Part shown: in pieces, positions 44,674 to 53,517 of the stretch
Layout of the letters: each line of letters begins with the position of its first letter
Numbering within the stretch: position 1 is the stretch's first letter
NCBI GenBank assembly: GCA_963819975.1
Contig: CAWFYE010000014.1
Location: 112,707-176,706, forward strand
From: Palsa-1392 sp963819975
GTDB taxonomy: Bacteria; Verrucomicrobiota; Verrucomicrobiia; Chthoniobacterales; UBA10450
Direction of reading: 5' to 3'
DNA: 64,000 bases
Position numbers and translations under genes: made by a program
Notes under the pieces: model-generated
Database searches by the model: none
The model's input: only the letters and a program-made list of their open reading frames with translations
Told to the model about the DNA's origin: nothing

Positions 44674-46485
44674 CTAACGAGTCAGTCGCTTGGCGACCTT
44701 CTTCTGCTCCGCGAGCAACTCTTCCGGAACGTAGGGCGCGAGGGTTTGAAAAAATTCTTCCTGTTCGGCCAGCTCCTTCGTCCACTCTCCGGGTTTGACC
44801 GCGAGTAATTCGCTTAGATTTTCCTTCGAAACGTCTTCCAACCCTTCGAGATCGAGATCCTCCGGACGCGGCACGGCACCAATCGGACTTTCCCCCGCCC
44901 CGCCGCGACCTTCGCAGCGATCAATGATCCACTTCAAGACCCGCATGTTGTCACCAAAACCGGGCCAGAGAAATTTGCCCTCCGCATTTTTGCGGAACCA
45001 ATTGACGTGAAAGATGAGCGGCGGATTCGTCAGGCGCGGACCGGTCGCGAGCCAGTGCCGGAAATAATCTCCGATGTTGTAACCGCAGAAGGGGAGCATC
45101 GCCATTGGGTCGCGCCGCACCTGGCCAACCGCGCCGGTCGCGGCCGCAGTCGTCTCGGAAGCCATCGTCGCGCCGATGTAAACGCCGTGCGTCCAATCGT
45201 CGGCCTGAAAAACAAGGGGCATCGTGTTGCTCCGGCGCCCGCCAAAGATGATGGCGCTGATCGGGACGCCGACCGGATCTTCCACCTCCGGATCGAGAAC
45301 CGGGTTGTTCTGCATCGGAACCGCGAAACGGCTGTTCGGATGAGCCGCTTTTTCCTTAGAGGCGGGTGTCCAGGGATTGCCTCTCCAATCGGTCGCCTCG
45401 CCAGGCGGTTCGCCGTCTTTTCCTTCCCACCAAACGTCCCCGTCTTTTGTGAGGGCAACATTGGTGAAAAGCGTGTCGTACTCGATCGAACGCATCGCGT
45501 TCGGATTCGAGCCGTAGCTCGTCCCCGGGACGACGCCAAAATAGCCATTTTCGGGATTGACCGCGTAGAGTCGGCCATCTTTCCCGATTTCCATCCAGGC
45601 GATGTCGTCGCCGATCGTGGAAATCTTCCAGCCGTCAAAGTGCTTGGGCGGAATGAGCATCGCGAAATTGGTTTTCCCGCAGGCGCTCGGAAAGGCCGCC
45701 GCGACATAGTGCTTTTTTCCTTCCGGCGATTCGACCCCGAGGATGAGCATGTGCTCGGCGAGCCAGCCTTGCTTTTTCGCGAGATAGGAAGCGATCCGGA
45801 GGGCGAGACACTTTTTGCTTAAGAGAACGTTGCCGCCGTAGCCGGAGCCGACCGAGATGATGGCGTTGTCCTGCGGGAAATGGCAGATCCAGCGGCGCTC
45901 CGGGTTGAGATCGAGAAGCGAATGGACGCCGCGATTGAATTCCGCGGCGGCTTTTTCGCCCAGTTTTTCCGAGGCGCCCACACCCATCCGGGTCATGATC
46001 CGCATGCTCAGGACGACATAGATCGAGTCGGTAATTTCATAGCCGACCTTGGCGAGCGGCGAATCGGGCGGGCCCATGATGTAGGGGACGACGAACATCG
46101 TGCGTCCGCGCATCGCGCCTTTCAGCATCCCATTCAGTTTGCTGTAGGTCTCGGCCGGGTCGGCCCAATGATTGGTCGGGCCGGCTTCTTCCTTTGTCGG
46201 GGTGCAGATGAGAGTGAACTGCTCGACCCGCGCGACGTCGTTTGGGTTGGAACGGTGCAGGTAACAACCGGGCGCTTTTTCCTGGTTGAGTTTGATCAGG
46301 ACTTCCTGCCGGCAGGCTTCGCCTAACAAATAGTCGTTCTCCGCCTCGGAACCGTCGCACCAGAAGATGTTGTCCGGATCGGTCAACGACTCGACCTGAT
46401 GCACCCAGTCGAGGACGGCCTGATTGGCCGGTTTATTTTGACCCATGCCACTGGGCGGCGAAATGGCAGGAGCGATATTTTCCAT
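44674..46485 (-). CDS. pckG: Phosphoenolpyruvate carboxykinase (GTP)
   Basis: 603 residues from ATG 46485; an upstream in-frame extension to 46647 overlaps the divergent promoter and is rejected. Hallmarks are the substrate loop NPNDVARVEQFTLICTPTK, the nucleotide P-loop FPSACGKTNFAML with the reactive Cys of GTP-type enzymes, the metal site IGDDIAWM and FGGRRSNTMPLVFQ. It interconverts oxaloacetate and phosphoenolpyruvate with GTP/GDP, the entry to gluconeogenesis. The TAG stop (44674-44676) is supplied by an octamer copy. Confidence 0.96.
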   Translation of the reverse strand: MENIAPAISPPSGMGQNKPANQAVLDWVHQVESLTDPDNIFWCDGSEAENDYLLGEACRQEVLIKLNQEKAPGCYLHRSNPNDVARVEQFTLICTPTKEEAGPTNHWADPAETYSKLNGMLKGAMRGRTMFVVPYIMGPPDSPLAKVGYEITDSIYVVLSMRIMTRMGVGASEKLGEKAAAEFNRGVHSLLDLNPERRWICHFPQDNAIISVGSGYGGNVLLSKKCLALRIASYLAKKQGWLAEHMLILGVESPEGKKHYVAAAFPSACGKTNFAMLIPPKHFDGWKISTIGDDIAWMEIGKDGRLYAVNPENGYFGVVPGTSYGSNPNAMRSIEYDTLFTNVALTKDGDVWWEGKDGEPPGEATDWRGNPWTPASKEKAAHPNSRFAVPMQNNPVLDPEVEDPVGVPISAIIFGGRRSNTMPLVFQADDWTHGVYIGATMASETTAAATGAVGQVRRDPMAMLPFCGYNIGDYFRHWLATGPRLTNPPLIFHVNWFRKNAEGKFLWPGFGDNMRVLKWIIDRCEGRGGAGESPIGAVPRPEDLDLEGLEDVSKENLSELLAVKPGEWTKELAEQEEFFQTLAPYVPEELLAEQKKVAKRLTR

Positions 46486-46666
46486 AATTGTTCGGCCGCA
46501 CGCGTGTGGGCGGATTCCTAATTTGAACGCTTCAGCCGCTTGGCCAAGAAAAAATTGCTGCAATGGCAGGCGCGTCGCCCGCAAAGTGCGCGGGAAGAGT
46601 GCGGCCGAGACGGCCGACACTACAGCGGCGCTTGCGCTCCCGCGCACGGAGCCGTTTACTGTCGTT

Positions 46667-47512
46667 ATGTTCGGCGTCGCGACCTCGGATGACTATCAGC
46701 CGGTAGCCTGGGTGGGGCGTTACCCGATTCATGTCACGACCCTTCTCGTAATCATCCACGTCGTCTGCATGATCATCAGTTCCCTGCTGATCGCGATCGG
46801 CGCCGGGGCGATCCTTAGCGTGCTTGCCTTCGACAGCGCGCAAGTGCTCTCCACCGGCCGCGTCTGGCAGATCGTCACCTACGCCTTCGTCCATTCGCCT
46901 TCCGGGCTCATCTGGTTCGCGATCGAGATGTATATGCTCTTCGCTTTCGGGCGCGAGGTGGAACGCTTCATCGGCCGGCGCGCTTTCATCTTCCTTTACC
47001 TTTTGCTTCTTTGCCTGCCGCCGATTTTGCTCACCATTTGGGGGCTCTGGCAGCGCACGGGGCTGGCCGGCTCGGCGACGATTCATTTCGCGATCTTTAT
47101 CGCCTTCGCCGCGATCTATCCCAACGTCGAACTCTTCCTGCGCATCATGGCAAAATGGGTCGCGCTCGTTTTTCTCGGCGCCTATTCGCTCCAACTCCTG
47201 GCCTTTCACGGCTGGTCTGAGCTGGCCGTGCTCTGGATGAGCGCGGCCCTGGCTTACGGCTTTATCGAACTCCGCGGGGCCGGCCCTGAACTCGCCTGGC
47301 TGACGGACTGGACGTCGCGCTGGCGCTCGAAGCGTTCGCTCAAGCTCGTCCCCCGGCCGACCGTGCGCCGGGTAGTGGAACCGGAGAACATTTACGAATC
47401 GATCGACCCGGTCCTCGACAAGATTTCGAAATCCGGTATCGGCAGCCTGACCGCGAGCGAGCGGCGGGCGCTCGATCGGGCGCGCAATCGGCTCCTGAAA
47501 AAATCCGAGTGA
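46667..47512 (+). CDS. Rhomboid-like membrane protein with DUF6576-type tail
   Basis: 281 residues from ATG 46667. Six transmembrane helices follow the rhomboid layout: WQIVTYAFVHSPSGLIWFAIEMYMLFAFGREVE is the typical TM1-loop-TM2 region. However, where an active protease has GxSG in TM4 this protein has GLAGSATIHF, and I see no clear partner His in TM6, so it may be a pseudoprotease. The cytoplasmic C-terminus ends with IDPVLDKISKSGIGSLTASE and a basic RRALDRARNRLLKK, the short helical DUF6576 element often fused to such proteins. The following gene overlaps by four bases (GTGA). Confidence 0.75.
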   Translation: MFGVATSDDYQPVAWVGRYPIHVTTLLVIIHVVCMIISSLLIAIGAGAILSVLAFDSAQVLSTGRVWQIVTYAFVHSPSGLIWFAIEMYMLFAFGREVERFIGRRAFIFLYLLLLCLPPILLTIWGLWQRTGLAGSATIHFAIFIAFAAIYPNVELFLRIMAKWVALVFLGAYSLQLLAFHGWSELAVLWMSAALAYGFIELRGAGPELAWLTDWTSRWRSKRSLKLVPRPTVRRVVEPENIYESIDPVLDKISKSGIGSLTASERRALDRARNRLLKKSE

Positions 47513-48276
47513 GCGAACCGGCGACCGCTGCCATCCGGCTCAGCGTGATTGTTCCCTCCTGGAACGATCACGCCAACCTGGCGCGTCTCCTGCCCGAGCT
47601 TGTTAGGCTAAGCCGCCTCCACGAAGTGATCGTGGCCGACGCTTCGCCATCCTCCGCCGCGGCTGAGGCGGCGCGGGCGGCCGGGGTCATCTATCTGCCC
47701 GCACCGCAACCGAACCGCGGCGCGCAAATGAACCTGGCCGCCGGACACGCCACTGGCGACGTCCTCGTTTTTCATCACGTCGACTCCATCCTGACTGCCG
47801 CTCATCTCGCCGCCATCGCGCAGGCGCTGCAAAATTCGACGATCATCGGCGGGGCGTTCTACCGCAAATTCGACGGTCGCCATCCGCGGCTCGTCTGGTT
47901 CGAATCGGTCGGGCGTTTTCTCACCCGGCATGGCGGGAGTTTTTTCGGCGACCAATCGGTTTTTGTGAGGCGCGAAACCTTTCGCGCTCTCGGCGGGTTC
48001 GCTCCCATTCCGCTCATGGAAGACATGGAATTTTCCCGCCGCCTCCGCCGGGCCGGGCCGGTCGCGGTCCTCGATCCGCCGCTCGAAACGTCCGCTCGCC
48101 GGCACCTCGGGCGCGGCCCTTGGCGCACCTCGATCCAGAATGGGCTCTTCATTGTTCTCTACAAGTGCGGGCTCTCGCCCGTCCAGCTTCATCGCTGGTA
48201 CTATCGCGAGCGACCCATCCTGCCTGACGAGTCAATCCTCAGCCCGCAGCCGCTCGAGGAATTGAGCCGGGGTTGA
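47509..48276 (+). CDS. Family 2 glycosyltransferase (TIGR04283 type)
   Basis: 255 residues from GTG 47509, overlapping the previous stop. The GT-A fold shows LSVIVPSWNDHANLARLLPEL, EVIVADASPSS (nucleotide Asp), PQPNRGAQMNLAAGHATGDV and LVFHHVDS (DxD-like, here HVDS), then GGFAPIPLMEDMEFSRRL (catalytic base region). The proteins closest in pattern are the TIGR04283 glycosyltransferases. Its substrate is unknown. The 3' end overlaps the convergent ptsN gene by 45 bases. Confidence 0.85.
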   Translation: MSEPATAAIRLSVIVPSWNDHANLARLLPELVRLSRLHEVIVADASPSSAAAEAARAAGVIYLPAPQPNRGAQMNLAAGHATGDVLVFHHVDSILTAAHLAAIAQALQNSTIIGGAFYRKFDGRHPRLVWFESVGRFLTRHGGSFFGDQSVFVRRETFRALGGFAPIPLMEDMEFSRRLRRAGPVAVLDPPLETSARRHLGRGPWRTSIQNGLFIVLYKCGLSPVQLHRWYYRERPILPDESILSPQPLEELSRG

Positions 48277-48690
48277 GGCGGCGAGGAGCGCCTCCCGGGT
48301 TGCTTCCTTGCTCAGGCGCCGGGCCAGCCCGCCGACACAGATCAGGTAGTCGTTCACCATCTGTTGCGGGACGGCGATGAGAAAAATGAGATGGACCAGG
48401 TTTTTCTCGGGGCCGAATGGAATTCCCTCCGTGCTGCGGCCGATCCCGAGAATGATTTCATCAACCAGGTCAGTCCGGGCGTGCGGAAAAGCGACTCCGC
48501 CATTGGCCGCGGTCGAAACCTTCTCTTCCCGCGCCATGACGGCGTCGAAAAACTCGTTCGCCTTGCCCAGGTCGCCGCTTTCCCGGAGCAGCTCGATGAT
48601 TTCCCAAACCGCTTCGCCCGCAGTCTTCCCGCGCAGATTGAGCAGGACGTGTCTCGGATCGAGCAGGCCATCGAGTAAAGGAGATATCAT
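48232..48690 (-). CDS. ptsN: PTS IIA-like protein, nitrogen-type (PtsN/EIIA-Ntr)
   Basis: 152 residues from ATG 48690; an ATG at 48720 is possible. The fold and the phospho-acceptor His are clear in STAANGGVAFPHARTDLV (family: ..iG.GiAiPHar). ILGIGRSTEGIPFG and VHLIFLIAVPQQM follow as in EIIA-Ntr. There are no other PTS genes in the window and no rpoN, so it is probably a regulatory phosphocarrier and not part of a sugar permease. The last 45 bases are shared antisense with the glycosyltransferase gene. Confidence 0.85.
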   Translation of the reverse strand: MISPLLDGLLDPRHVLLNLRGKTAGEAVWEIIELLRESGDLGKANEFFDAVMAREEKVSTAANGGVAFPHARTDLVDEIILGIGRSTEGIPFGPEKNLVHLIFLIAVPQQMVNDYLICVGGLARRLSKEATREALLAASTPAQFLERLRAED

Positions 48691-48727
48691 CGGCGTTTTA
48701 ATTGATAGGTTGACGCGCACCGCGCGG

Positions 48728-49462
48728 ATGTCGAACTATTCGAGACGGGTGTCGCACGAAAATCACGAACCGGCTAACGACGTGGCGCATTCGGCCCAGG
48801 GCGGCCTTTACGACCAGGGCTACGTCAATGCCATGTCGCACTTTTACCGGGGCGAACTTAGCCGCATCATGGTTTGGCGGCAGCGGCTCGACACGACGAC
48901 GAACTGGGCGGTCACGAGCAGCACGGCCATCATCACGATCGCTTTCTCCAATGCCGGCGTCCCTCACCTCATCTTCTTCTTCAATCTCGCGATTGTCTGG
49001 ATCATGCTCTGGATCGAAGCGCGGCGTTATCGCTTCTACGATGCCTTCCGCGCGCGGGTACGAATGCTGGAAGCGCATTTTCTCGTCCCGATGGTGATGG
49101 AAAACCGCCACCTCCTGCAGGGCGAATGGAAGAAACTGGTCTGCGAAGATTTGATTTTGCCCTCGTTCAAGATCGGCAAACTCGAGGCGGTCGGACGGCG
49201 CCTGAAACGCAATTACGTTTTCATTTTCATCCTCATCATGATCGCGTGGGTGATGAAGATTTTTCTTCACGCGACGGAACCGATCGACACGGTCGGCGCC
49301 TTCTACCGCGCGCTCCGGGTTGGGCACATTCCTTCCTGGCTCGTCGCAATCATTTTTGTCGGAACCCTCGTGACCGTGATCGTGATTGCGGTTTACGTCG
49401 GCCGCAAAACCTCAGGAGAAATTTCCGAATTCGGGAGTCACCGTTCGCTCTGGCGGATTTGA
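48728..49462 (+). CDS. DUF2270 family membrane protein
   Basis: 244 residues from ATG 48728. The N-terminal HFYRGELSRIMVWRQRLDTTTNWAV is the DUF2270 signature and precedes two close transmembrane helices (TSSTAIITIAFSNAG, LIFFFNLAIVWIMLWIEARR). Two more helices follow near residues 170 and 215. The basic, aromatic segment between them probably lies in the cytoplasm. No function is known. It is divergent from ptsN, with only 37 bases between the two starts, so the promoters overlap. Confidence 0.8.
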   Translation: MSNYSRRVSHENHEPANDVAHSAQGGLYDQGYVNAMSHFYRGELSRIMVWRQRLDTTTNWAVTSSTAIITIAFSNAGVPHLIFFFNLAIVWIMLWIEARRYRFYDAFRARVRMLEAHFLVPMVMENRHLLQGEWKKLVCEDLILPSFKIGKLEAVGRRLKRNYVFIFILIMIAWVMKIFLHATEPIDTVGAFYRALRVGHIPSWLVAIIFVGTLVTVIVIAVYVGRKTSGEISEFGSHRSLWRI

Positions 49463-49502
49463 TCCGGTTTGCCGCTGCCCGTTTGATGGTGGAAGGAAAC
49501 GC

Positions 49503-50291
49503 GTGAACGACCAACCGAATTTTCGCCGCCTCTGCGAGATCGTCGCGCAATTGCGCGCGCCCGGCGGTTGCCCGTGGGATCGGGAACAGACACACGAATC
49601 ACTCCTTCCCGGCTTGCTCGAGGAGGCGTATGAAGTCGCGGACGCGATTCGATCGAAGAATGACATCAATTTGCGCGAAGAACTGGGCGATCTCCTGCTT
49701 CAGGTAGTGATGCATTCCGAAATCGCGAAGGAAGAGGGTCGCTTCACGGTCGAGGAGGTGGCGCGCGAGGTCGGTGACAAACTGGTCCGGCGTCACCCCC
49801 ACGTTTTTGCCGAGAGCGACGCGCGCGATACCAGCGCGGTCTTGAAACAGTGGGACGCGATCAAGCACGCCGAGAAAAAATCGAAGGACGACGCTTATTT
49901 CAGTGGCCTAACGAGAGCCCTGCCGGCCCTCATGCTGGCCCAGAAGGCGCAGGCCAAGGCGGCGCGGGTAAACTTCGACTGGAGCGAACTGGGCGGCGCG
50001 ATCGCCAAGGTCGATGAAGAACTGGGCGAAGCGAAAGAAGCGCTCGCCTCCGGTAAAAAGGAAGCGATCGCGGATGAAATGGGAGACCTCCTATTCGCGG
50101 TCGTGAACCTGGCGCGTAAAAGCCAACTCGACGCCGAAACCGTGCTGGCGGCGGCAACGGAGAAATTCATCGCGCGTTTTCACGCGCTGGAGCGCGACTT
50201 GCGAGAACAGGGCGGGAAGCTGGGGGAAGCCGATCTCGCGGCGCTCGACGAAATCTGGAACCGGGTTAAAAGAGCAGAGCCGCTCCCCTAA
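49503..50291 (+). CDS. mazG: Nucleoside triphosphate pyrophosphohydrolase
   Basis: 262 residues from GTG 49503 after a GGAAGGA ribosome-binding site. It has two tandem MazG domains. The first has LRAPGGCPWDREQTHESL, LEEAYEVADAI and EELGDLLLQVVMHS; the second has DEELGEAKEAL and DEMGDLLFAVVNLAR. The paired EExxE/D..ExxD acidic motifs bind magnesium. It hydrolyses NTPs to NMP and pyrophosphate, removing damaged nucleotides and possibly lowering stress alarmones. It is followed after three bases by scpA. Confidence 0.93.
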   Translation: MNDQPNFRRLCEIVAQLRAPGGCPWDREQTHESLLPGLLEEAYEVADAIRSKNDINLREELGDLLLQVVMHSEIAKEEGRFTVEEVAREVGDKLVRRHPHVFAESDARDTSAVLKQWDAIKHAEKKSKDDAYFSGLTRALPALMLAQKAQAKAARVNFDWSELGGAIAKVDEELGEAKEALASGKKEAIADEMGDLLFAVVNLARKSQLDAETVLAAATEKFIARFHALERDLREQGGKLGEADLAALDEIWNRVKRAEPLP

Positions 50292-50294
50292 CCA

Positions 50295-51020
50295 ATGGAG
50301 ACCGAATACAAAGTCCGGCTCGAGATTTTCGAAGGTCCGCTCGATCTCCTGCTTTACCTGATCAAGCGCGACGAGCTCGACATCTACGACATCTCGCTCG
50401 AGCGGATCACGCAGCAATACCTGGAGTATCTGCAGGCTTTCAAAGAGCTGAACATCGACGTCGCGGGGGAGTTTGTCGTGATGGCGGCGAACCTGATTTA
50501 TCTCAAGAGCCGCAGCCTCCTCCCGATCGACCAACAGCCGCCGGAAGAGGACGTGGAGGAAGACGATCCCCGCTGGGACCTGATCCGGCAGTTGATCGAA
50601 TACAAAAAATTCAAGGAAGCGGCCGGAGAATTACAGATGCGCGAGTTGGAACAGGCGCGGATTTTTGCCCGGGTCGGCGACGGCAGTGCGCCGGAGATGG
50701 CGCCGCTTCATCTCGGAGAGGTCGGAATTTTTCAGTTGATCAACGCCTTCCAGAACGTGCTCAAACGACTCGATGCAAAGGAAGATTTGCGCGAGATATT
50801 CGGCGAAAATTTCACCGTCTCGGATAAGATCGAGCGGATTCTGCAGAGCATGTCCGGCGGCAAATCGATTCGTTTTTCCGATCTCTTTTCGCAGATGGCT
50901 TCACGGGTTGAGATCGTGGTGACTTTTCTCGCCTTGCTCGAATTGATCCGCCTCAAACAAGTGCGCGCAATCCAGGCCGATCCCTTTCAGGAAATCGAGA
51001 TCGCGCCGCTGGCGCAATAA
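50295..51020 (+). CDS. scpA: Segregation and condensation protein A
   Basis: 241 residues. The N-terminal kleisin domain begins YKVRLEIFEGPLDLLLYLIKRDELDIYDI, followed by FVVMAANLIYLKSRSLLP, the classic ScpA opening. The C-terminal winged-helix part has FSDLFSQMASRVEIVVTFLALLELIRL. ScpA bridges the SMC heads in the condensin complex for chromosome segregation. Its usual partner scpB is not adjacent; the next gene, overlapping by one base, is an NAD(P)-binding oxidoreductase. Confidence 0.94.
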   Translation: METEYKVRLEIFEGPLDLLLYLIKRDELDIYDISLERITQQYLEYLQAFKELNIDVAGEFVVMAANLIYLKSRSLLPIDQQPPEEDVEEDDPRWDLIRQLIEYKKFKEAAGELQMRELEQARIFARVGDGSAPEMAPLHLGEVGIFQLINAFQNVLKRLDAKEDLREIFGENFTVSDKIERILQSMSGGKSIRFSDLFSQMASRVEIVVTFLALLELIRLKQVRAIQADPFQEIEIAPLAQ

Positions 51021-51880
51021 TGCCGCGGGTCCTCATTGCCGGTTGCGGATACGTCGGAACCGCGACGGCCGATCTTTTTTACACCGCGGGATGGGAAGTG
51101 GAAGGCTGGACGCACTCGACCGAGTCGGCCGCGCAACTGCGCGGCAAACCCTACACGATTCAAGCTGTCGATATCGCGACGGGCGAGGCGGTGAAGAAAG
51201 CCGCGGCGCAATTCGACGCCGTCATTCATTGTGCCAGCTCGGGCGGCGGGGGAGCGGAGAGTTACCGGCGCGTTTATTTCGAGGGCGCGAAAAACCTCCT
51301 GCGCACACTGCATCCGCGCACTTTCCTTTACACCAGCAGCACCTCCGTTTACGCCCAGACCGACGGGGAATGGGTCGATGAAACCAGCACCGCAGAGCCG
51401 CGGCACGAAACCGGCCGGATCCTGCGGGAGACCGAGGAGCTCGTTAGGGCAGCAAATGGCCTGGTGGCGCGTCTCGCTGGGATTTACGGCCCGGGCCGCT
51501 CCGCGCTTCTGCGCAAATTTCTTTCCGGCGAAGCGCGGATCGAAGAAAGCGGCGGCCGCTACCTTAACCAGGCACATCGCGACGACATCGCCGCCGCCCT
51601 CCTTCACCTCGCCGGTGCTGATCTGACGCCGCCTGGGATCTTTAACGTGGCAGATGACCAACCGGTCACGCAGCGCGAGGCTTACGAATGGCTGGCGGCG
51701 AAATTGGAGCGCCCGTTGCCCGCCGTCGTAGCCCGCCCGGCAGAAAGAAAGCGCGGCGTGAGCAATAAACGAATTTCAAACCGGAAACTGCGTGCGTTCG
51801 GCTGGGAGCCGAAATTTCCGACCTTCGCGATTGGAATGGAGAGATCGGTTCTCCCGGCGCTGGCAACACTGGGCTCCTGA
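51020..51880 (+). CDS. NAD(P)-dependent epimerase/dehydratase-like oxidoreductase
   Basis: 286 residues. The Rossmann motif VLIAGCGYVGTATADLFYTAG is at the very N-terminus, then FDAVIHCASSGG and the active-site region FLYTSSTSVYAQTDGEWVDE (Ser and the Y of YAQ, though the usual YxxxK Lys is not in place). The C-terminal half has FNVADDQPVTQREAYEWLA as in SDR-type epimerases of the YeeZ/COG0451 group. The substrate is unknown. The start overlaps the scpA stop (TAATG), so it is translated together with it. An octamer copy is at 51441. Confidence 0.85.
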   Translation: MPRVLIAGCGYVGTATADLFYTAGWEVEGWTHSTESAAQLRGKPYTIQAVDIATGEAVKKAAAQFDAVIHCASSGGGGAESYRRVYFEGAKNLLRTLHPRTFLYTSSTSVYAQTDGEWVDETSTAEPRHETGRILRETEELVRAANGLVARLAGIYGPGRSALLRKFLSGEARIEESGGRYLNQAHRDDIAAALLHLAGADLTPPGIFNVADDQPVTQREAYEWLAAKLERPLPAVVARPAERKRGVSNKRISNRKLRAFGWEPKFPTFAIGMERSVLPALATLGS

Positions 51881-51882
51881 GC

Positions 51883-52032
51883 TTAAGCGGCCGCGATATC
51901 CGAAGGCGGAACGACTGGAGTGACGTCCTCTGTCTTGCAGGCCCACCAAACGCTGGTCAGGACCGAACCGGTAGTGAAGATGAAAGCGAAGATGGTCAGC
52001 ATGTGAGTGCCTTCGTCTTTAGCAACGGGCAT
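51883..52032 (-). CDS. Small single-span membrane protein (49 residues)
   Basis: The frame from ATG 52032 to TAA 51883 is preceded by a full GGAGG six bases upstream, the best ribosome-binding site in this part of the window. The protein has a charged start (MPVAKDEGTH), one hydrophobic helix (LTIFAFIFTTGSVLTSVWWA), a Cys-Lys just after it, and a Pro/Val-rich acidic tail. It lies 106 bases downstream of hpf on the same strand and is convergent with the oxidoreductase gene. It resembles the short subunits of respiratory or secretion complexes, but I do not recognise it. Confidence 0.65.
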   Translation of the reverse strand: MPVAKDEGTHMLTIFAFIFTTGSVLTSVWWACKTEDVTPVVPPSDIAAA

Positions 52033-52138
52033 GCCCCGACCTCCTTACGAGGGAAGCGTCGATGGAACGCCATCCAGAAAACGTCAATCCGATAACAGAA
52101 GTGTCACGATCCTGAACAGTCGCCGCGCGGATTTGATA

Positions 52139-52714
52139 CTATCCTAACGATGGTTCGATCAGTCCAAAATCGCCGCTCTTGCGACGATAAAGCACATTCA
52201 CCCGCGAGTTTCGCGCATTCATGAAAACGATGAACTGGCGAGTCGACATCTCCAATTGAAGAACGGCTTCGTCGACGAACATCGGTTTGACCGGATGCCG
52301 TTCCGTCCGCACGACGGCGTGCTCGTGATGTTCGTCTTCCTCGACCGGCTCGGGATTAAGGATTTGCTCTTCAATGTGCCGGATATCTTCCTTGCGCGGC
52401 CGGTGGCGGCGAAGGAGCCGCGTCTTATATTTGCGCATCTGACGCGCGATTTTGTCCATCACCGCGTCGAGCGCGGCGTAGAGGTCGTCGGTTTCTTCGC
52501 GCGCCTCGATCGTGATGTGATTCGAGCAGATCAGGATGACTTCGGCCCAATGGCGATATTTCTCCACCCCGAGAATGACGTGGGCTTCGATAATTTTCGG
52601 ATAGTCGAGGTGCAGCCCTTCGATTTTGCGCGTGGCGTATTCGTTGATTGCGTCGGTGATCGCGAGATGGCGGCCGGTGACCTTGACATTGGGATTAGCG
52701 TTAGCGGTTTGCAT
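52139..52714 (-). CDS. hpf: Ribosome hibernation promoting factor, long form
   Basis: 191 residues. The N-terminal S30AE/RaiA domain has VKVTGRHLAITDAINEYATRKIEGL and ETDDLYAALDAVMDKIARQMRKYK. After a charged linker, the C-terminal dimerisation domain reads KPMFVDEAVLQLEMSTRQFIVF with NVLYRRKSGDFGLIEP, the mark of the long HPF that forms 100S ribosome dimers. It follows lptB by 14 bases, matching the common lptB-(rpoN)-hpf order but without rpoN. Its final codons, Ser-Leu-Gly before TAG, come from an octamer copy. Confidence 0.94.
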   Translation of the reverse strand: MQTANANPNVKVTGRHLAITDAINEYATRKIEGLHLDYPKIIEAHVILGVEKYRHWAEVILICSNHITIEAREETDDLYAALDAVMDKIARQMRKYKTRLLRRHRPRKEDIRHIEEQILNPEPVEEDEHHEHAVVRTERHPVKPMFVDEAVLQLEMSTRQFIVFMNARNSRVNVLYRRKSGDFGLIEPSLG

Positions 52715-52728
52715 GCGGCTCCTTTGGT

Positions 52729-53517
52729 TTACATCTGAAAGCGTTCGCCCAGATACAACTGGCGGCTGATCGGGTCGTTGATCAGAAAATCCTTTGTCCC
52801 CTCGCTCACGACACGTCCTTCGTCGATGAGGTAGGCGCGATCGACGATCGAGAGGGTCTCGCGCACGTTGTGGTCGGTGATGAGAATGGCGAGGCCCGAT
52901 TTGCGCAGGTTCACAACCAGTTGCTGGACGTCGTAAACCGCGATCGGATCGACTCCGCTGAAGGGCTCGTCGAGCATGAGAAGTTTCGGCCGCGTGACGA
53001 GCGAGCGCGCGATCGTAAGGCGGCGTTTCTCGCCTCCGCTGAGGGTGAGCGCGGTGTTCTTGGCGATCCGATCGATCCCGAACTGGTGGAGCAACTCGTC
53101 GCAGCGATGGCGCCGTTCCTTTTTGCTCAGGGGCATCGTCTGGAGGATCGCGAGGATGTTTTGTTCGACGGTCATTTTCCGAAAGATCGATTCCTCCTGC
53201 GGAAGGTAACCCATCCCAAGCCGGGCGCGCTTGTACATCGGGTAATCGGTCACGTCAGTGCCGGAAAAAATGACCCGGCCACTGTTTGGCCTAACGAGAC
53301 CGACGATCATGTAAAAACTGGTTGTTTTGCCGGCGCCGTTTTTTCCCAGCAGGCCGACGATCTCACCCTGGCGAACGTTCATCTTGATCCCGTTCACGAC
53401 CGCGCGGCCGCCGTAGATCTTGACCAGGTCGTCAGTCAGGAGGACTTCTGCATGCTCGTCGGGTCCGGCGACACGCGAGGCAAATTCCGGAGCGGGTGGC
53501 GGCGCAGTCTGGCTCAT
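52729..53517 (-). CDS. lptB: LPS export ABC transporter ATP-binding protein
   Basis: 262 residues. Walker A is GLLGKNGAGKTTSFYMI, the Q-loop lies in YLPQEESIFRKMTVEQNI (typical of LptB), the signature is TLSGGEKRRLTIARSL, Walker B is LLMLDEPFSGVDPIAVYDVQ and the switch His is in ITDHNVRETL. It powers extraction of LPS from the inner membrane with LptFG. The N-terminal 25 residues are an added Pro/Ala-rich tail. It overlaps lptA by four bases. Confidence 0.95.
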   Translation of the reverse strand: MSQTAPPPAPEFASRVAGPDEHAEVLLTDDLVKIYGGRAVVNGIKMNVRQGEIVGLLGKNGAGKTTSFYMIVGLVRPNSGRVIFSGTDVTDYPMYKRARLGMGYLPQEESIFRKMTVEQNILAILQTMPLSKKERRHRCDELLHQFGIDRIAKNTALTLSGGEKRRLTIARSLVTRPKLLMLDEPFSGVDPIAVYDVQQLVVNLRKSGLAILITDHNVRETLSIVDRAYLIDEGRVVSEGTKDFLINDPISRQLYLGERFQM

